DNA of 64,000 nucleotides from Mortierella alpina (GCA_029449245.1 JANATF010000001.1:496001-560000), one strand, 5' to 3'; shown: positions 11,601 to 25,915, counted from the first letter of the stretch. Numbers and translations are program-made. The notes: generated by a model not told the origin, from the letters alone.

Positions 11601-12909
11601 CTTTGACGGCACGAGTGAGAGCGTGGTGGGTCTCAATGCTTCCCAGACGAGAGTCTCCGATCTTGATGGACACAATCTGGGCACCGGGAGCAACACCGTT
11701 CAAAGCGGGCTCATCGGGATGGTTGGCGGCAGTGATAGCGGCGACGTGGGTGCCATGGGATCCAGCGATGACGACGATGCTGAGCATGTTGCCGTCATCG
11801 TAGATATTGACGCTGTAGTTGCACTTGTCCTGGTTGCTGAAAGTTGCATACTGGCGTTCGGTCTTGAAGTCAGTGAGCAGAGGTGCATCTGTGTAAAGTA
11901 AAACGGATTGTCAGATATGTTTAGGACGACACCGTTGTCATGGCTGTGCTGGATGCTCTTCACTTGCGCGTACCTTTCAAATCACCGTCCTCCTTGGCAT
12001 CAACGGCCGCACGCCAAACGTTGCCATCGTGGAACACAACGCAGTCGTAGATGGGACCTGGGTCAGAAAAGTTCTTGATAGAGTCCTTGAGCACATCCAA
12101 GCGGGCGTTGAAGTCGGCTTTTGTGCGTTGGTCCTCCTCGGTCAAGGTGCTGTGGTTCTTGAGGAAGGCGGCGAGTTCATCCTGGACACTGGCCACAAGG
12201 GCAAAGTGCTTCTTTTGGAACTCGGCCAGACGTTCCTATAGTTTAGATGATACGAGAGGCTGTCAGCACGCTACACTCTGGTTCACATGGACACGCGCAG
12301 ACACAAACACGCTGCGTAAATTTATGCTCCATTTTGCTCCCACGCCCTTCTGCGGTCCTTGATGATTACCTTCTTGATGCGGTCCACCAAGTCCTCAGGG
12401 AAGAGGTCGTACGCACGCTTGATTCCGAGGCGGTATTCGCCCGAGGGGTTCTTCCAGTCCTTGTTCAGGTGCAGCTTGCGGCCCGTGAGGCCCGTGATGA
12501 CAGGGACGCCGTCCTTGTTGTCCGTGGGCTTGACGATGGTTGTGGTGGGGATGTCGCCCGAACCGGAGCAGTCGACAATGTCGATGACCTTGGGCTTGCC
12601 GTCGGACGTGACCTGGAGCCCGGCTGCGCCTGGGTCGACACCCGTGTCGAGGATGGCGATGATGGTGTTGCGTCCGTCATAGTTGGGGTATTTCTTCAAG
12701 TAAGCAGCGGCTTCAGTTTCCTATGAACAAGGCAAAGGCATAATGGACGCATTCAGTCCTTGTTAGGTTCTGTTCTTCATTTCCTTGACACGCTCCTCCG
12801 AGAGAGCAAGCGACTGGGGCGCAAGGCAGACGCTGTTGAATACCTCCTTGGGAAGGATGCCCTGGAGAGGGAATTCTGGGATGGGTCGGATGGTCTTGAG
12901 GGCAGTCAT
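8695..12909 (-). CDS. TPP2: Tripeptidyl-peptidase II (subtilisin-like serine peptidase, S8)
   Basis: Four exons on the minus strand: 12844-12909, 12370-12720, 11974-12235, 8695-11888; 3,873 nt, 1,290 residues, close to the usual 1,250. Catalytic Asp is in Ile-Leu-Asp-Thr-Gly-Val-Asp-Pro-Gly (exon 2). After the family's characteristic ~200-residue insert come the His in Gly-Ser-His-Gly-Thr-His, the oxyanion Asn in Ser-Ala-Gly-Asn-Ala-Gly-Pro, and the Ser in Gly-Thr-Ser-Met-Ser-Ser-Pro. A long C-terminal region with the TPP2 jelly-roll and helical parts follows, including an acidic/Lys helical stretch near 9050-9450. TPP2 forms giant cytosolic complexes that trim tripeptides from proteasome products. 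The start at 12909 gives Met-Thr-Ala-Leu followed by Phe-Pro-Leu-Gln-Gly-Ile-Leu-Pro-Lys, the conserved N-terminus; upstream in-frame ATGs look like leader. Confidence 0.95.
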
Positions 12910-15489
12910 GGGCCGAATGAGACGACGGGAGTGGTATGTACAGGGGTGGATGGGATGGTGGCGCAGGAGGGAGAGACTGGAGGATAGCGGAGGAGGACAA
13001 GGGCAAGGAAGGAAGGACGGCGTGTGGGTGGGTGTCAAGGGTGGTGTGGTCGAGAGGAGAAAAGAAAGAGAGAGAAAGGGCTGGCGGGGCGGCGGCCCTT
13101 TTTATCAGTCCCTCGAGGCAACGCGTGTGCGCCTCCAATCTGCCATATGGTCACCAAATCATACAGTACATGGTCCTGGCCGCTCGTTCGACTCGTGCCT
13201 TGCTGCTCCCGTCCCAACCACCCTCCTCTCGAGGCTGCTCTCCATCATGGGGCTGGTTCCAAAGGCATCATCTCCGTGGCACACCCACATACCCATGCCC
13301 ATCATCGTGGGCGACAACGGCCTGTCTCCTCATCCTCCACTGCCCGTGGCTACGCCCTCCTCCTTTTGGCCCGCTGTCCTCTGACCAAGGTGGCGATGAG
13401 GAATCGGCCAGAGGGACGACGCCATTCGACGGCTCCTCTCCGAACCGACCGCATCGATGAAGGGACCACCCAAGCCGGATCCCTTGGCTGTGGGCCATTC
13501 ACCGCCAGGCTCTCTTTCCCACGAAACTGTGGCGCACTGATTGGCCCTTGGAGCCCATCCTCATCATCAGCAAACTCTTTTTTTTTTTTCTTCGGTGTTC
13601 CTTGCCGCTTTTGTCCTTCTCTTAATGACCTCCTTTGCTTGTATAGCTGTACAATAGAAGTGCTTTACAATACAGTAGGAGGCCACACTCATGGTATAAT
13701 ACTTGTCGCGAGTACGGTGGGTCGTAGTTCTCATGTTCGCCCTCGTCTCTCTTTCCTCTTTGAGGCCTGTTCTTCCTCAGTCTAACTCAACGCATACCAG
13801 GCTAGTCTAACGATGTAGTCGAAGAATGCGCAGTTTGAGGAAGTAGTTATGCGTGAATATATACACGTAGCCAAATCGCACAGATGGAACCATGGACTGC
13901 AGAGGTAGAATACCGCCTGTACTTGATGCTCAATACAACGTATACCCGCCCTCCATGGCTCTACGCACGTTGAAACAGTAGTGACGGTTCAGGAGGTGAG
14001 GAGGTGAGGAGGAAGGACTGTAGTGGACAGGGTGCGGAAGAGGATTGAGTGCCCCGCACTGTATCTCAGAATCTGCCTACGCCATGGTTTGTATTATGAT
14101 CCACTCCGATCTGCCTTTGCATCCAGCAGCAAACCTCATCCGCAAAGTGGCATGAAACGAACTTCATTGGCATGAAACCAACAGCATCTGGAAAGACGGG
14201 TGGTAGTGAAAATAGCTACGGGTCCCAGATATATGAAGGTTGTCAAGAGGATCGTCTTCAATGAGCAGTTATTCCGTATTCGAGAGTATGCTGGCCTCAA
14301 GCCCATCATCGCAAATTGCTCTTTCCACGGCTGTCGTGCGTTGCGTGACATACGGCATACGGCGCTAGGAGGGACATCCTTCGCTTGCCAGCGCGGTTTT
14401 CAGGTCGTCACTGTGGGTGTGGTCCGTCTGCTGTTTCCCTGTTCGCTGCAGTTCGACCTGCATGCAAACGACAATAGACTTTCAGCCATCCTTGTAGCAT
14501 GGATGCGGCATGCGGTACAGGGCAGCCCGATCCAGATGCGCTTGGCATGCAGCAAGTGGCACGCGCTCGGCTTTCCGCTGATTGGTTCTTTGGAGATCAG
14601 GGATGGCCCGTGGGATAGGGCATTGCATCGCGGTGAGGGGATGATGGAGAGCAGGATAGCTGGAAGGAGAGCGGGCAGGAGAGCGGCAGGAAAGAGGCAG
14701 CGATGGCGAGCACAGAGAGCTGGCATGTCGCCAGGATTGGCCGTTGATCTGCGGTAACGGACTGCCTCTGGGGGTTGGCGTGCCTTCCCCTACTGCTGTT
14801 CTTTGCCCCTCCGATGCAGGTGAGCGCAATGTGTGTGCATGGAGGTCATTTTTAATAGTCTGAGCCTAGATTGGAACTATCTCCAACGAGCAGGAGTCTT
14901 GCAGTGCGTACAGACTATGGCCCGCTTGGCAGGGTTCTCTCTGTGGTCTGTAGAGGAGCATGTATTCATGTACAAAGGGACTGGCGGACACGACGCAATC
15001 TGCTGTTTGCATCCAGTGGATCCAGTTGGGGATGAGGGCTGCATGGCTGCGCTTGGATGTCGGGGTCTCTTGTGCTGGACACACGAGTGCAGTGCTGATG
15101 GAATGCATCCCCTTGATCCTCTTTGATTCCCAAACACACACAGACACCACTCTCTCACACACACCCTCCAGCGACAGCGTCGTTTTTCCGCACCCACTCC
15201 CGCCTCTCGCTATTTGTCTATCCTGCATAGACAGATAGATAGACTAGACCCGCCCACTGTTATTCCCTCACCTGCTCTTATTTGCTCCTTGACTCCACCC
15301 ACCGTCTTTGCATTCTCGCTCTTCTCTTCTCATCCACTCGCTGCTGATGGACAGGCTCGTGCATCACTGACCCCCACTCAGTGCTTTCCAACACAACCGC
15401 TTCCCTCATACCATACGACTACACACTACACACTTACACACTCACACTACACACTCACACTACACACTCACACTACACACTCCACACTC

Positions 15490-15520
<31 letters not shown>

Positions 15521-15584
15521 CTCGCCTTCCTCTTCTCACAGCGCAACCCTGCAAGACGAACGCTAGCAGACAAGGCGCCCGACC
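12910..15584. other. Large divergent intergenic region, TPP2 to RIM15
   Basis: About 2.7 kb with no gene I can support. The TPP2-proximal part is CT-rich on the minus strand. Several open frames (for example 13024-13785 and 14200-14757, +) lack domains and look like chance ORFs in GC-balanced sequence. The last 200 bp before RIM15 is a CA/CT-rich leader with a microsatellite. It may hold long 5' UTRs or unannotated noncoding RNA. Confidence 0.5.
15421..15518. repeat. Imperfect CACT/CACA minisatellite running into (CA)n
   Basis: Repeats of the form ACACACT / ACACTCACACT followed by about 12 CA dinucleotides, ending about 65 bp before the RIM15 ATG, probably within its 5' UTR. Confidence 0.85.
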
Positions 15585-18500
15585 ATGAACATCCCGCAGG
15601 ACAAGCTCAAGACAAAGCGCTCGTCTCCCCTGAATCCCAACTCGTCGTCCTCCTCGTCGGCGTCCAGCATCCTCGCTGCCGACACCACCCCCATGGCCTC
15701 CACTTCCATCCCATCCTCGCCGTCGCCTCTTCAACATGAGCTAGGGCGTGCAGGTAAATCTCTCTATCTTTTCTGTTCTCTAATTAAGCTAGGTCTGGTT
15801 CCGTTGCATCTTATGTTTTGTTACGGTGTTGCAGTTGCTAACCGTCTCGCTGGTGTACCCCTCTCGCCACAATCATCCAGACAAATCAGACAGCAAACCT
15901 GCAGGAGCGCGAGACAGCCCCTCAGTAACGCTCTCCCCTGCAACACCGTCTGCAGAGAGCGCAGAGGAGCACCCACCAGAGCAGGACGGCGTTGGCGCTG
16001 TCGACAAACCATATACCCCCAGCGCGAATGACGACCGACAACGGGGACGGACAGTCGCCGCTCCAGTGCGGGACAGGATTCTCATGCCCAATCGATCCTC
16101 CATCACCATTGGCATCGCCAACAGCCAAGGCGTCGGCAGCAGCAGCTGGAGCACAAGCAGCTCCAGTCTATCCCGCCTGCACTCGCTCCACCAGTCAGAC
16201 TCGATGCAGGGCAGCAGCAGCAACATAGCCAGCAGGGCCACGGCCGCCTCCGCCAGCAGCCGTGACTCGTCGCCAAAGCCAGGGCGGCTCTCTTCCCCGC
16301 CCACCGCTGCTGCCGCGATCCCCACGCGTCGCAAGAGCTCGTTCGATAACCTTGGATCGGGCTCCTGCACCTCCTCCGCCGCATCATCGCTGGAGTCTGG
16401 CAGAATTCTGAGAAAGCCATCGGATCAGTTTGGCTCGTCCTTTCAGCTGATGCACCCGCACGCACACTCGCAGCTCCAAGGGCAAGGCTTGAGCCAGCAG
16501 GCCTCCAGCTACCATCACCACCATCTGCAGCACCACACCAGCAGCTTAAGCGTTGGAATGGCCTCTGGATCCCTATCATCAGGAGCAGAGTCTGGAAGCA
16601 GCAGCACCAAATTCAAAAGCATCCCGATCCCGCAACCACTCCTCACCCGTCGCTCCAGTCGATCATCCATCTCTTCCAACGACTCGGACGACGTCCCGCA
16701 CCAACCACCGCACCACTACCGGAGTATAAGCAACACGCTGCCGATCCCTGACTCGTCGCGGGCCGGTTTCCATCCGAGAGGGACCAGTTCCAGTCGGCGA
16801 CCCTCTAATCTCGCCACGTCCATCTCGAACAGCCTCAGTGACTGGGATCAAGCTCCTTCCTTCTTGTCAAAACCATCAGCTGGCAGTGGAGTCAGCCCAA
16901 GCACATCCGGCTTGAGTGGCGGCGTTGTTGGTGCTAGCAGCGGCAGTGGCAACGTGAATGTCAGTGGCACGGGAAGCGCTGCTGGTGCTGGAAGCGGTGG
17001 CAAGTACCTCATCCGTTCCAGGAGAACGTCGTGGATCGACGCTGGCGGTCATTCAGACTATGGATATGGATCGACACCCTCATCGCCCAAGGCTATCGGG
17101 AGGATCGCGAGATCTCGAAGGGCGTCTATCACTGATGAGTTGTCTTTAGACGACTGGTCTCCAACGCGTAGGGCCTCGCCGTCGCTCAACACATATTCGA
17201 CCTCAATCCCCACAGGATCATTCTCACAATACATGGCTATGGAAAGGAAAGCCAGATCTGGATCGCCCCACACGGGTCAGAGCATTGCGTCGCTCATGGA
17301 GATTGCATCGTTAAACAATCCCTTTGAGAATCTGAGAAGTCCAGCCTCAAGCGACACAGTCAGGGACAGAAACTCGGACAAGGACAGGGATACACCTTCG
17401 CCTTCTGTCTCCCGTAGCTCATCCGTGTCGGGACGGTATCTTGTAAAGTCCAGAAAGGCGTCCTATATGGACATGAACATGGCAACAGAGCACGATCCGC
17501 CAGCAGCCCAGCCCTCTACAGGACAATCGCTTTTGGCAGCAGGCGGCAGGACACCGTTGTTGGCACGGTCGCCAAATATCTCGCCAAAGGGGTCACCGAA
17601 AGGCTCCCCAAAAATATCGCCATTGGTGCGTTCCTCAGCTTCGAGCCCCTTGGCAGGACCCGCTCTCTCCGGAGTCTTCATCTCTGGAAAACCATCGCCA
17701 GTATTGTCTTCGCCAGGGGTAAAGCTCGGCCACAGCAGGCAGGCTTCCATCACGGATGTGGACGCACATGAGAGAAGGCTTCGGCGACAGGTTGGTAGCC
17801 GCTTTCACTACGAATCGGGCTTCCAACCCGCTATTCAAGACGACGCCGAAAAGGACAATGATGTGGACGTCGAGGATCTATCTCTAGATTCACCAAAGAC
17901 GGTCGTGAATGTCGGCAAGAGCCAGTTCACGAGAAGTTCTGGATTCGGTCTGGACCAACTGGCCGCTCAGTTTGCAGAGATACGCAGCAGCGATAACAAC
18001 ACGTCAGTGCCTGAATTGCCCCACTCCAACTACCTGGACTCTGTAGACTTTGTGAACGCATGTAAGTTTTTAGTGGCATTCGTGTCACTAGTTTCACTAT
18101 GTCGCATTGATGTATGTTTTTAGTTGTTGATATAGTCTTCCTTACTAATTCCTCTTCTTGTACCCAATGGTCTCACGTTAGTCAAAGCTCATGGGACAGC
18201 CAAGATACCCGAACCAACTCAGGCAAAGTCCATCAGGAGGCGCTCTGTAGATTCTATCGATCCATCCATGCTCCACGCAGAGATCATTGCACAGACTAGA
18301 CGAGCAAAGCTGGAGAAGTGGAGACCGGATCTGGATCAGCCAATCAAGGAAAGTCCTTCAGAGTCCGCATCCTCCGTCGTTGATACCAAGGATGAGACAG
18401 GCAAGGAGCAAGGAAGGGTGGTCTGGATCGATTGGCTTGAAGAGTACCAGGCAGAAAAGAAGGCACGTCTACGGAGTCTCAAGGACCAGTCGCTTTCGCC

Positions 18501-21500
18501 AACATTGTCACTATCAGTCTCACCGCCTTCTCGTGAACCGGTGCTGCAAGGAGACCTCAGACGCTCTGGACAACCTGGCATTTCGCCCGCTTATCCTTCC
18601 GCCTCGCAATCACTTTCGCCCGCAGGACGCAAATCGAGACCACCTCAGCAGGGGCTTTTGCGTATCAACTCTAGATCACCCTCGGGTGTCTCCGACTCGA
18701 GTCAAAAGAGTCAGCAGTCGCTCAAAAGTGGACTTGGACCAAAGCTCGTCAGTTGGTGGAAGTCGGTACGCAGAAAGTCAATGTCGTTGGTACAGCCAAA
18801 GAAAGCGATCGACTCTCCCGCTATGATCGGCGATTTCTCCAAAGGGAAGAACAAGGCGCAACAGCAACTGCGCGAACCACCGAAGCCTCAGGAGGAGTTG
18901 CCCACCTCAGCATCTGCTTCTCCACCTCACCCGCTCAAGGAGTCCTTTGTATCGCATTCTATGTTTGAGAAGCCAGATACAGGTTCCAAGGCAGGATCTC
19001 TAGTATTAACAACAGCATTGAACACTACAGACTCGTCAAGTCCTACCAGCAAATCCAGTGGACAAAAGTCATCGCCGCGCGAGAAACCAGGACTCTCGAT
19101 CCAGGTTAACGCATCTCCGCCAGTTCTCAGACGCGGGTCTGTAATGGCCAGGACATCCTCCTTTTCTGCCGGTATTAACTCTGCCAATGGAGCGGAGGGA
19201 AGTCCTTCGCAGGCTGGTCCAGAGAGGTCGACAAAAACGATTCGCAGTATGCTGGAGCAGTATAAGGCAGACTGTGATGAGGAGATGCGGAAAATCATTG
19301 ACGGCCTCAACGAGTACGTGGAAAAGGGTCTAAACTATGTCGAGGACCTTGACAACATGCCAGATTTTAGTTCTCAACTGCTGGACCAGAATGAGGTCGA
19401 GGAGATTGAAGGCTGGATCGAGAACAGTCAAATGGAGATGGAGGAGGAAGCCGCCATCCATCGTCTCGTCGAGGACAAGGATTTCGACAGCGCTAACGAG
19501 CGTGATCTTTTTGAGGACGACAGGACTCCGCGATCCGACTACCCTGGCGGTCCCCAGGAGTTTGGCGAGGGATATTTTCCAGAAGCCTCGGATGGTGAAT
19601 CACCGTTGAGCGAGGAGCCCAAGTCGCGGTCCATGCGGGATTCTGGCGAGTGGTCGCCCTCGCCTTCTTGGAATGGCGGCAGTATCCCTCTTCACCGCAA
19701 GATGACTCGGGAGAGCCAGCAGCGATCCCAATCCCGTGTCTCTTCTCTGACTCGTCGTCATGGTTCGAACTCTGCATACTCTCCAGGAACACCCGTCATA
19801 TCCTCGCCCAGCGCCAACGTTACACTCATCTCAGAGGATTCATATCAGCCAACGCCGTTCATCCTGACTCTGCAGGAGCTTATTGCTGTTGCGCAGCTGA
19901 TGCTGGACACACCTTTGAAGACTATTTTGGACAACAAGGGCGCATGTACCAATTTTGTAACCAAGCTTCAGGTTATCGGACGCGCCTGGGACCTTAACAG
20001 GAACTGGCCCTGTCGAACATGGTATGTGAAGGCCCTGCTAGCTGTAGCAGGCCTGGCGCGCGTTGTGCAGTGGTGGGAAGCCGAGCGTAACCATTGGATG
20101 CAAAGTGCAAACATCGCAGTGAAGACAAAGGATGCGTCTCGACCCTCAAGTACCTATCTTGGCAGTCAGGGACTCTCTGGTCAGTCACTCAACCTTACAA
20201 CTGCTCATGACAGCAAGTCACAGGAGGCCAACAGATATCTTTTGGAGGGTGCAGAAACATTGGACGACGGGCGGAGACACTCAACGGATCAGCGTCCTAA
20301 CAGCGATTCGGATCTACCGAGCGTGGCCAAGGTTCATGGTCTAGGAAAGGTTGATGCAGAGCCAGGGGATGAAAACGACGCAGCCGACGCAGACATCGAT
20401 GGCCTGGTGAACATTTTGGAGAAGGATGCCGATACACAGTCGCGCCTCACGAAGGAGGATATTCTTCAGCTCAAGCGAGAAGCTGAGAAGGGCCAGAGTA
20501 AGAACGTTGTGATGGAGCTCAGTCTGGATCTGGATGAGATTTTGATACTGTATCTCAGTCCAAGTTGGTCCGAACTTTTGGGGTAAGTGCCATTGTCGCG
20601 GAGGCAAGAGTTGGTTCAACATATTTTCATTCTTGATATCTTATCATTGCTACCTGGATTTTGAACTCGTGATAGATCTGACTGGCAGGAGCTCATGGAC
20701 ACGCCTATTTGTACCTTCTTGACCGAGGAGGAGGCCAATGTCTTTAGAGACGCCACCTTGCGGTTACTGGAGGATCACTCGACGCTGGAGCTGACGTTTC
20801 ATATACTGTCCGAGTACACTCCGCCGTCACCGTTTGATGACACCAGCTCTAGCCAGTCCGAGTTGTTCACATATGTTCATGGGATCAACCATCTGGGCGA
20901 GTCAGGACAGTTTCTCAAAATGGTCGGACGAGGAATGTTGATTTATGACCGGACGACGTGTGAGCCGGTTCGTACCATGTGGGCGATCCAGCCGTACATT
21001 GGTCCAGACGAGAACTCGCTCTCGTCCTCCAACTCGGTCATGTCTGCCCTATCCGAAAAATCGCAAGAGGACGCGGATCAGAGTCAGAGCGGAGATGAAG
21101 AGCGCCAGGAGCAGGATATTGCTTATCAGAGGATGGTTGCGGACGCGATCATGGTCCCCGCACAACTGTTGCCACTGCAGGAGGTTCGCTGCAACATTTG
21201 TGAAAACATGATCATTTCATGGTACTTTGAGAAGCACTCAAAGACCTGTTCAGAGTGGCACAAGATCGAGATGGAGCTGCAGATCTGCAACGACCTGTTG
21301 CGGGAGCTCCTCTCGCATATCAATACGCTGAAGGAGTCGCTAATCGCCCAGCCGACCAACCTGGACGATGGAGCACCGGTCACCGTGGATCTGGACGCCT
21401 TGAACGATCTACAGGCTATTACCCGAACAGCACTGGCCATTTCAACCCCTGGACGCGACGCCGAGACTGATGACAAGTCCAACAAGGAATCCGCCTCCAG

Positions 21501-24500
21501 ACCCGCTATCCAATCTCCGGCGTCAGAGTCGCGCATGTCGGAGGTCTTCCGCTGGGAGGCACCTGTGACGAGTGATGCCTCCATCATGACGCTCAGCGAC
21601 AGGGTGGACACCACCATCCATCACAAGACAGCGCTTGTATCGCATATGAGGCAGATTGCAGAGGAGGATGAGCGGGAACGTAGTCGTGGCTATGGTCTCG
21701 ATGAGGAGCTTGCGGCCCAGTGCAATCTGGAGGGGACGTCTGTTCCCGAGGTTGTAGAGCAAGAAGCCTCGCCCGTAGAGCCCCCTCCAGAGTCCGCGTC
21801 CGTTGAGCTCTCTCGGACGGCTTCGGCAGCGTCCGATGTTGGTACTGGAGGAGCCTCCGATTCTGCTGAATCTTCCACAACGGTCTTTAAGGTCGGTGCG
21901 GCTGGCAAGCAAGCCTCGCAGTCGAGTCTTCCATCTGAGCGTTGTCTTGGTAGCCAAGCCAGCAAGACGAGCCAGGATGGCCCAACCGCCAGGGCCACCC
22001 AATCGAGCCAACTTGGACAGCCTGGCCAGACTGGCTTGATAAGTTCGCCAACTGTGGTACGGAAACACCGCCCCTCGTTTGTGGACATACATTCTGCCTC
22101 GTTGTTCTTCCCAGAGTCGCATCTCTCACCGCGGGTTGCAAACAGGTTCCTTGCCCCCCATTCGGTGGATGGCTCACCCACAGACAGCACTTCGTCCGCA
22201 GCCCTGCTCAAGTCACCATTGTCGCCCTCGTTCCCGCAGCCAACTCCATTAACCCGTCCAACGCCTCCCAGCATCAAGGATTTCGATTTTATCAAGCCCA
22301 TCTCCAAGGGTGCGTTTGGGTCTGTGTTTTTGGCCAAAAAGCGAGCCACGGGCGACTACTTTGCAATCAAGGTCCTCAAGAAGTCTGACATGGTGGCCAA
22401 GAACCAAGTGACAAACGTGAAGGCGGAGCGTATGATCCTTATGAACCAGACAGACTCGCCATTCGTGGTCAGTTTGTACTTTTCCTTCCAAAGCAAAGAG
22501 TATCTTTACTTGGTTATGGAATACCTGAACGGAGGCGACTGCATGGCTCTCATCAAGGCTATTAGCCGTCTTCCAGAGGACTGGGCAAGGAACTATCTTG
22601 CAGAGGTCGTCTTGGGGCTGGAGTATCTCCATAATGCGGGCGTTGTTCATCGGTAAGCAGTTGACGATGTACATGGGCGCACAGTTATGCTACTCACTCT
22701 ACACATCACGACACCCTTGTACAATTCATCTAACGTCCTCCTCTTGCTTATTTTATCTTTTTCGCCGTGGACTCGCTTAATCCATGTTACAGTGATTTGA
22801 AGCCGGATAATTTGCTCATAGACCAGAACGGCCACCTCAAGTTGACTGACTTTGGACTGTCGCGTGTAGGATTTCTGGGTCGACAGGCACAAACGGACCG
22901 GCGATCCAAGATCGCAATGCCATCCCCTTATCCAGAGTCGCGGCCCATGTCGCCATACCTCTTTTCACATGGAGCAGACTCGAACCACGAATCGATCCCT
23001 ATGATCCCTACCCCCAAGCTTGGTCCCTCGAATCCATCGTACTTTAATTGGGGCGAGCGAAGCCGGCGCTCCTCCAATGCCAGTTCTGCATCCATTGACG
23101 GTCGGTCTCCAGCCATGGGAATGGCTGCTGCAGACTTGCCGCGAATGCCTGCTGCAGCCGTGCTGACGTCCTCGTCATCGAACGCGCCATTCCCGATATC
23201 TGAGAGCAGCGTCAAGTCCTCGAGTTCGTTTCTTTCAGGAGCACTGCACCCTCTGCACTCCATGTCGCCCAAGGCTTCCCAAGGAAACTCGCCTCAAATG
23301 CCACCTTCGTTTTTGCTAAACGATTTGAAAGAGGAGGCCCCAGAGAAATGTGTGGGCACGCCCGACTATCTTGCACCTGAATGTGTTCTGGGTTTGAGTC
23401 AGGATGCCATGGTTGACTGGGTAAGTATCGAGCAGCAGTGCTCGAAAGTGCTTTTTAGAGCCAAGCAAATGGGGCTATGGATCGAGAATCAAAAAAAAAG
23501 CTAACGCCACGAGTTCTCCTACCTTCTCTCGTCCTGACATATTCAGTGGGCTCTTGGGGTCATCTGCTACGAATTCTTGTTTGGATACCCACCTTTCCAC
23601 GGCGAAAGACCGGAGCAGGTTTTCGAAAACATTCTCTCGCGTGATATTGACTGGCACGAAACGGAACTGGAGATCTCACCCGAGGCCAGGGACTTTATGG
23701 AGCGGTTGCTGTGCGTAGACACGGAGAAACGCCTTGGAGCCAATGGCGCGGAAGAGGTCAAGAACCATCCATTTTTCAAGGACATTAACTGGGAAACACT
23801 TTTGTCGGAGCGACCTGCATTTGTACCAGCGCCTGCTGATATTGAGGACACGGAATACTTTGATGTCCGTGGCGCCAAGATGGGATCGTTCAAGGAAGAT
23901 ACAGACTTGAAGGATGTGCAAGCCATGGCGAATGCTCTGGTTAAAAAGGACAATACCCAAGCCAGCACTCCAGGACCTCAGCCGGGTACGCCAGCGGCTT
24001 CAGAAGGGTGGTGTTCAACACCTCCTGCATTATCGCTAGATGCTGCAGGCCAACTCGATCCTGCAGTGACTCCGCGTGCGCTCACACCCAGCCACGAGGA
24101 CGAAGATCTTTCCAAGGACCTGGACTCGATCAAGGACGACAGCGGAGCTGACTTTGGGACATTTGCATTCATCAATTTGCCCGTGCTGGAGAAAGCCAAC
24201 AACGACATGATCCGCAAGCTCAGATCGGACAATGCATTTGCGTCGAACAGCGGAAGCAGTCTGTCATCTTCGATATCAGAGTTTTCTGGAGAAACACCCA
24301 TGACCCCTGGGTCTATCAGCAATCTGAGCAACAACAGCAACAGCAACAGCCAGACCAACATGAACATTACAAAGACAAAGCATCGGTCTATGACAGCTCT
24401 GACCAACACTCCACCACTGCGATTCGAGGGCAAGAACTATTTCTCTTATTCACCCAAGGGTTCGCCATCGTCTAATGGATCGGGAGGTCCACTTGGAGGC

Positions 24501-25915
24501 CAGCTACAGCAGCAACAACAGCAGTCGCAACAGCAACAACAACAGCAGCAGCAACCTCTGCAGTCTGGAGACGGAGTCACGCCCAAAGAGAGTGGCGAGT
24601 ACCAACCGCAGAGATCAGCTTCGGTTCCAGTGACGTTTGGCGAGGAGTATTCGAAGAGCAATGTCTCCCCACTGGAGCATCCCCATGCAGCGCGTCGGGC
24701 GTCCATGCCTCTGCGTCCTCGGACCCACAGCGCAGGCAATCCGGATATCCATCCGTTTGTGATACCTAACACAGGGTCGCCCACGTCGCCTGGTGGCCCG
24801 AGCAAGACGCTTCCTCAAGTGAATCACACGCGTGATCGTCGCAGTGGATCGACGAGTAGCAGTTCGGGACTTCGATCGAGTCGACACTCCCTCAAGGCCA
24901 CGGCCACGCTTCGATCGACGGCCAAGGGCGCAGCGCTTCGCAAGACGTCGCGGACACGCGACTGTCTGGTGGTGGATGATAACCCGATCAGTGCCAAGAT
25001 CTTGGAGACGATCCTGACACGACTGAATTGTCGCTGTGTGGTGATGAGGAACGGAGCCGAGGCGATTCGATGTGCCATGGGCAGCGTCAAGTTTGACATT
25101 ATCTTTATGGACATCCGCATGCCCATCAGTAAGTTCCCGTTGCCTTTTGACTGCCATTCTTTGCTTTTTTGTATTTTACATATGACATTTGAGATACTAA
25201 GACTCGACTTCTTTTTGCTCTATGTGCTACTATTGTCTTTTTTTTTTTAGTCGATGGAGAAACAGCGACGAGGATGATCAAGTCGACGCAGAACACCAAC
25301 TCGTTGACGCCGATTATTGCGGTGACGGCGTTCCCGGATCTCGCGGCGCAGATCTTTGACTATATGATGGTAAAGCCCGTGACGCGAGAAGAGATTGAGA
25401 AGCGACTCCAGTTCTTTTGCCCGATCCAGCCTAATGTGAGCGAGGCGCCGACGCCGGGCAAGGAGAGTGCACCGCAAATGGTATCTTCTTCCGCTGTTGC
25501 GGCGGGCATGATTGGAGCAGGCGAGTTTCTGGCCAAGAGTCGATCGGGATCGATGTCGTCCATGTCCACGCGACCGATGCTGTTTGAGCGAGAACGTGGT
25601 CGAGAGCGCGAGCGGGAGAAGGAGAAGGAAAAGGAAAAGGAAAAGGAGAGAGAGAAGGGACGGGAGAAGGAGAGGAAGGCGAAGCGAGATGGCAGTATTG
25701 GAGGTGGGGTAGGTGTCGATGTGGAAGCTGGAGCAGAATCAGGGACAGAAGCCGTCGTAGCAGGAGCAGGAGCAGTAGCAGGAGCAGTAGCAAGAGCGGC
25801 AGGAGCAGCAGGAGCAGTACTGACTGAGAGTGAGAGTGAGGAGGGAGCGTCTACGCCGTCGACTGAAGGGGCCTCCAGCACGAGCAACGAGACAGAGGAG
25901 GAACAGGAAGCATAG
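15585..25915 (+). CDS. RIM15: Rim15/Greatwall-type protein kinase with PAS-like, zinc-finger and receiver domains
   Basis: Seven exons: 15585-15753, 15881-18061, 18182-20582, 20676-22652, 22793-23420, 23547-25128, 25251-25915; 9,603 nt, 3,200 residues, far above the ~1,800 typical of yeast Rim15. Order: Ser-rich disorder (1 to ~1550); PAS-like region (~1560-1690); C-x2-C-x11-H-x3-C zinc finger (~1753-1772); AGC kinase with Gly-rich loop (~2120), Ala-Ile-Lys lysine, HRD near 2243, DFG near 2262 and Pro-Asp-Tyr-Leu-Ala-Pro-Glu near 2438, so about 150 residues split the activation segment, the Greatwall hallmark; then a receiver domain (~2924-3035) with the Asp pair, acceptor Asp in Phe-Met-Asp-Ile-Arg-Met-Pro, Thr and Lys all present. 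A poly-Gln tract (~24507-24560) and a Glu/Arg/Lys repeat tail follow the usual pattern of disorder. Rim15 integrates nutrient signals for quiescence entry, phosphorylating endosulfines. Confidence 0.92.

Noticed and set aside
14200-14757. 185-codon frame upstream of RIM15
   Set aside because: No recognisable motifs, overlapping open frames on both strands, no clear promoter; likely chance.
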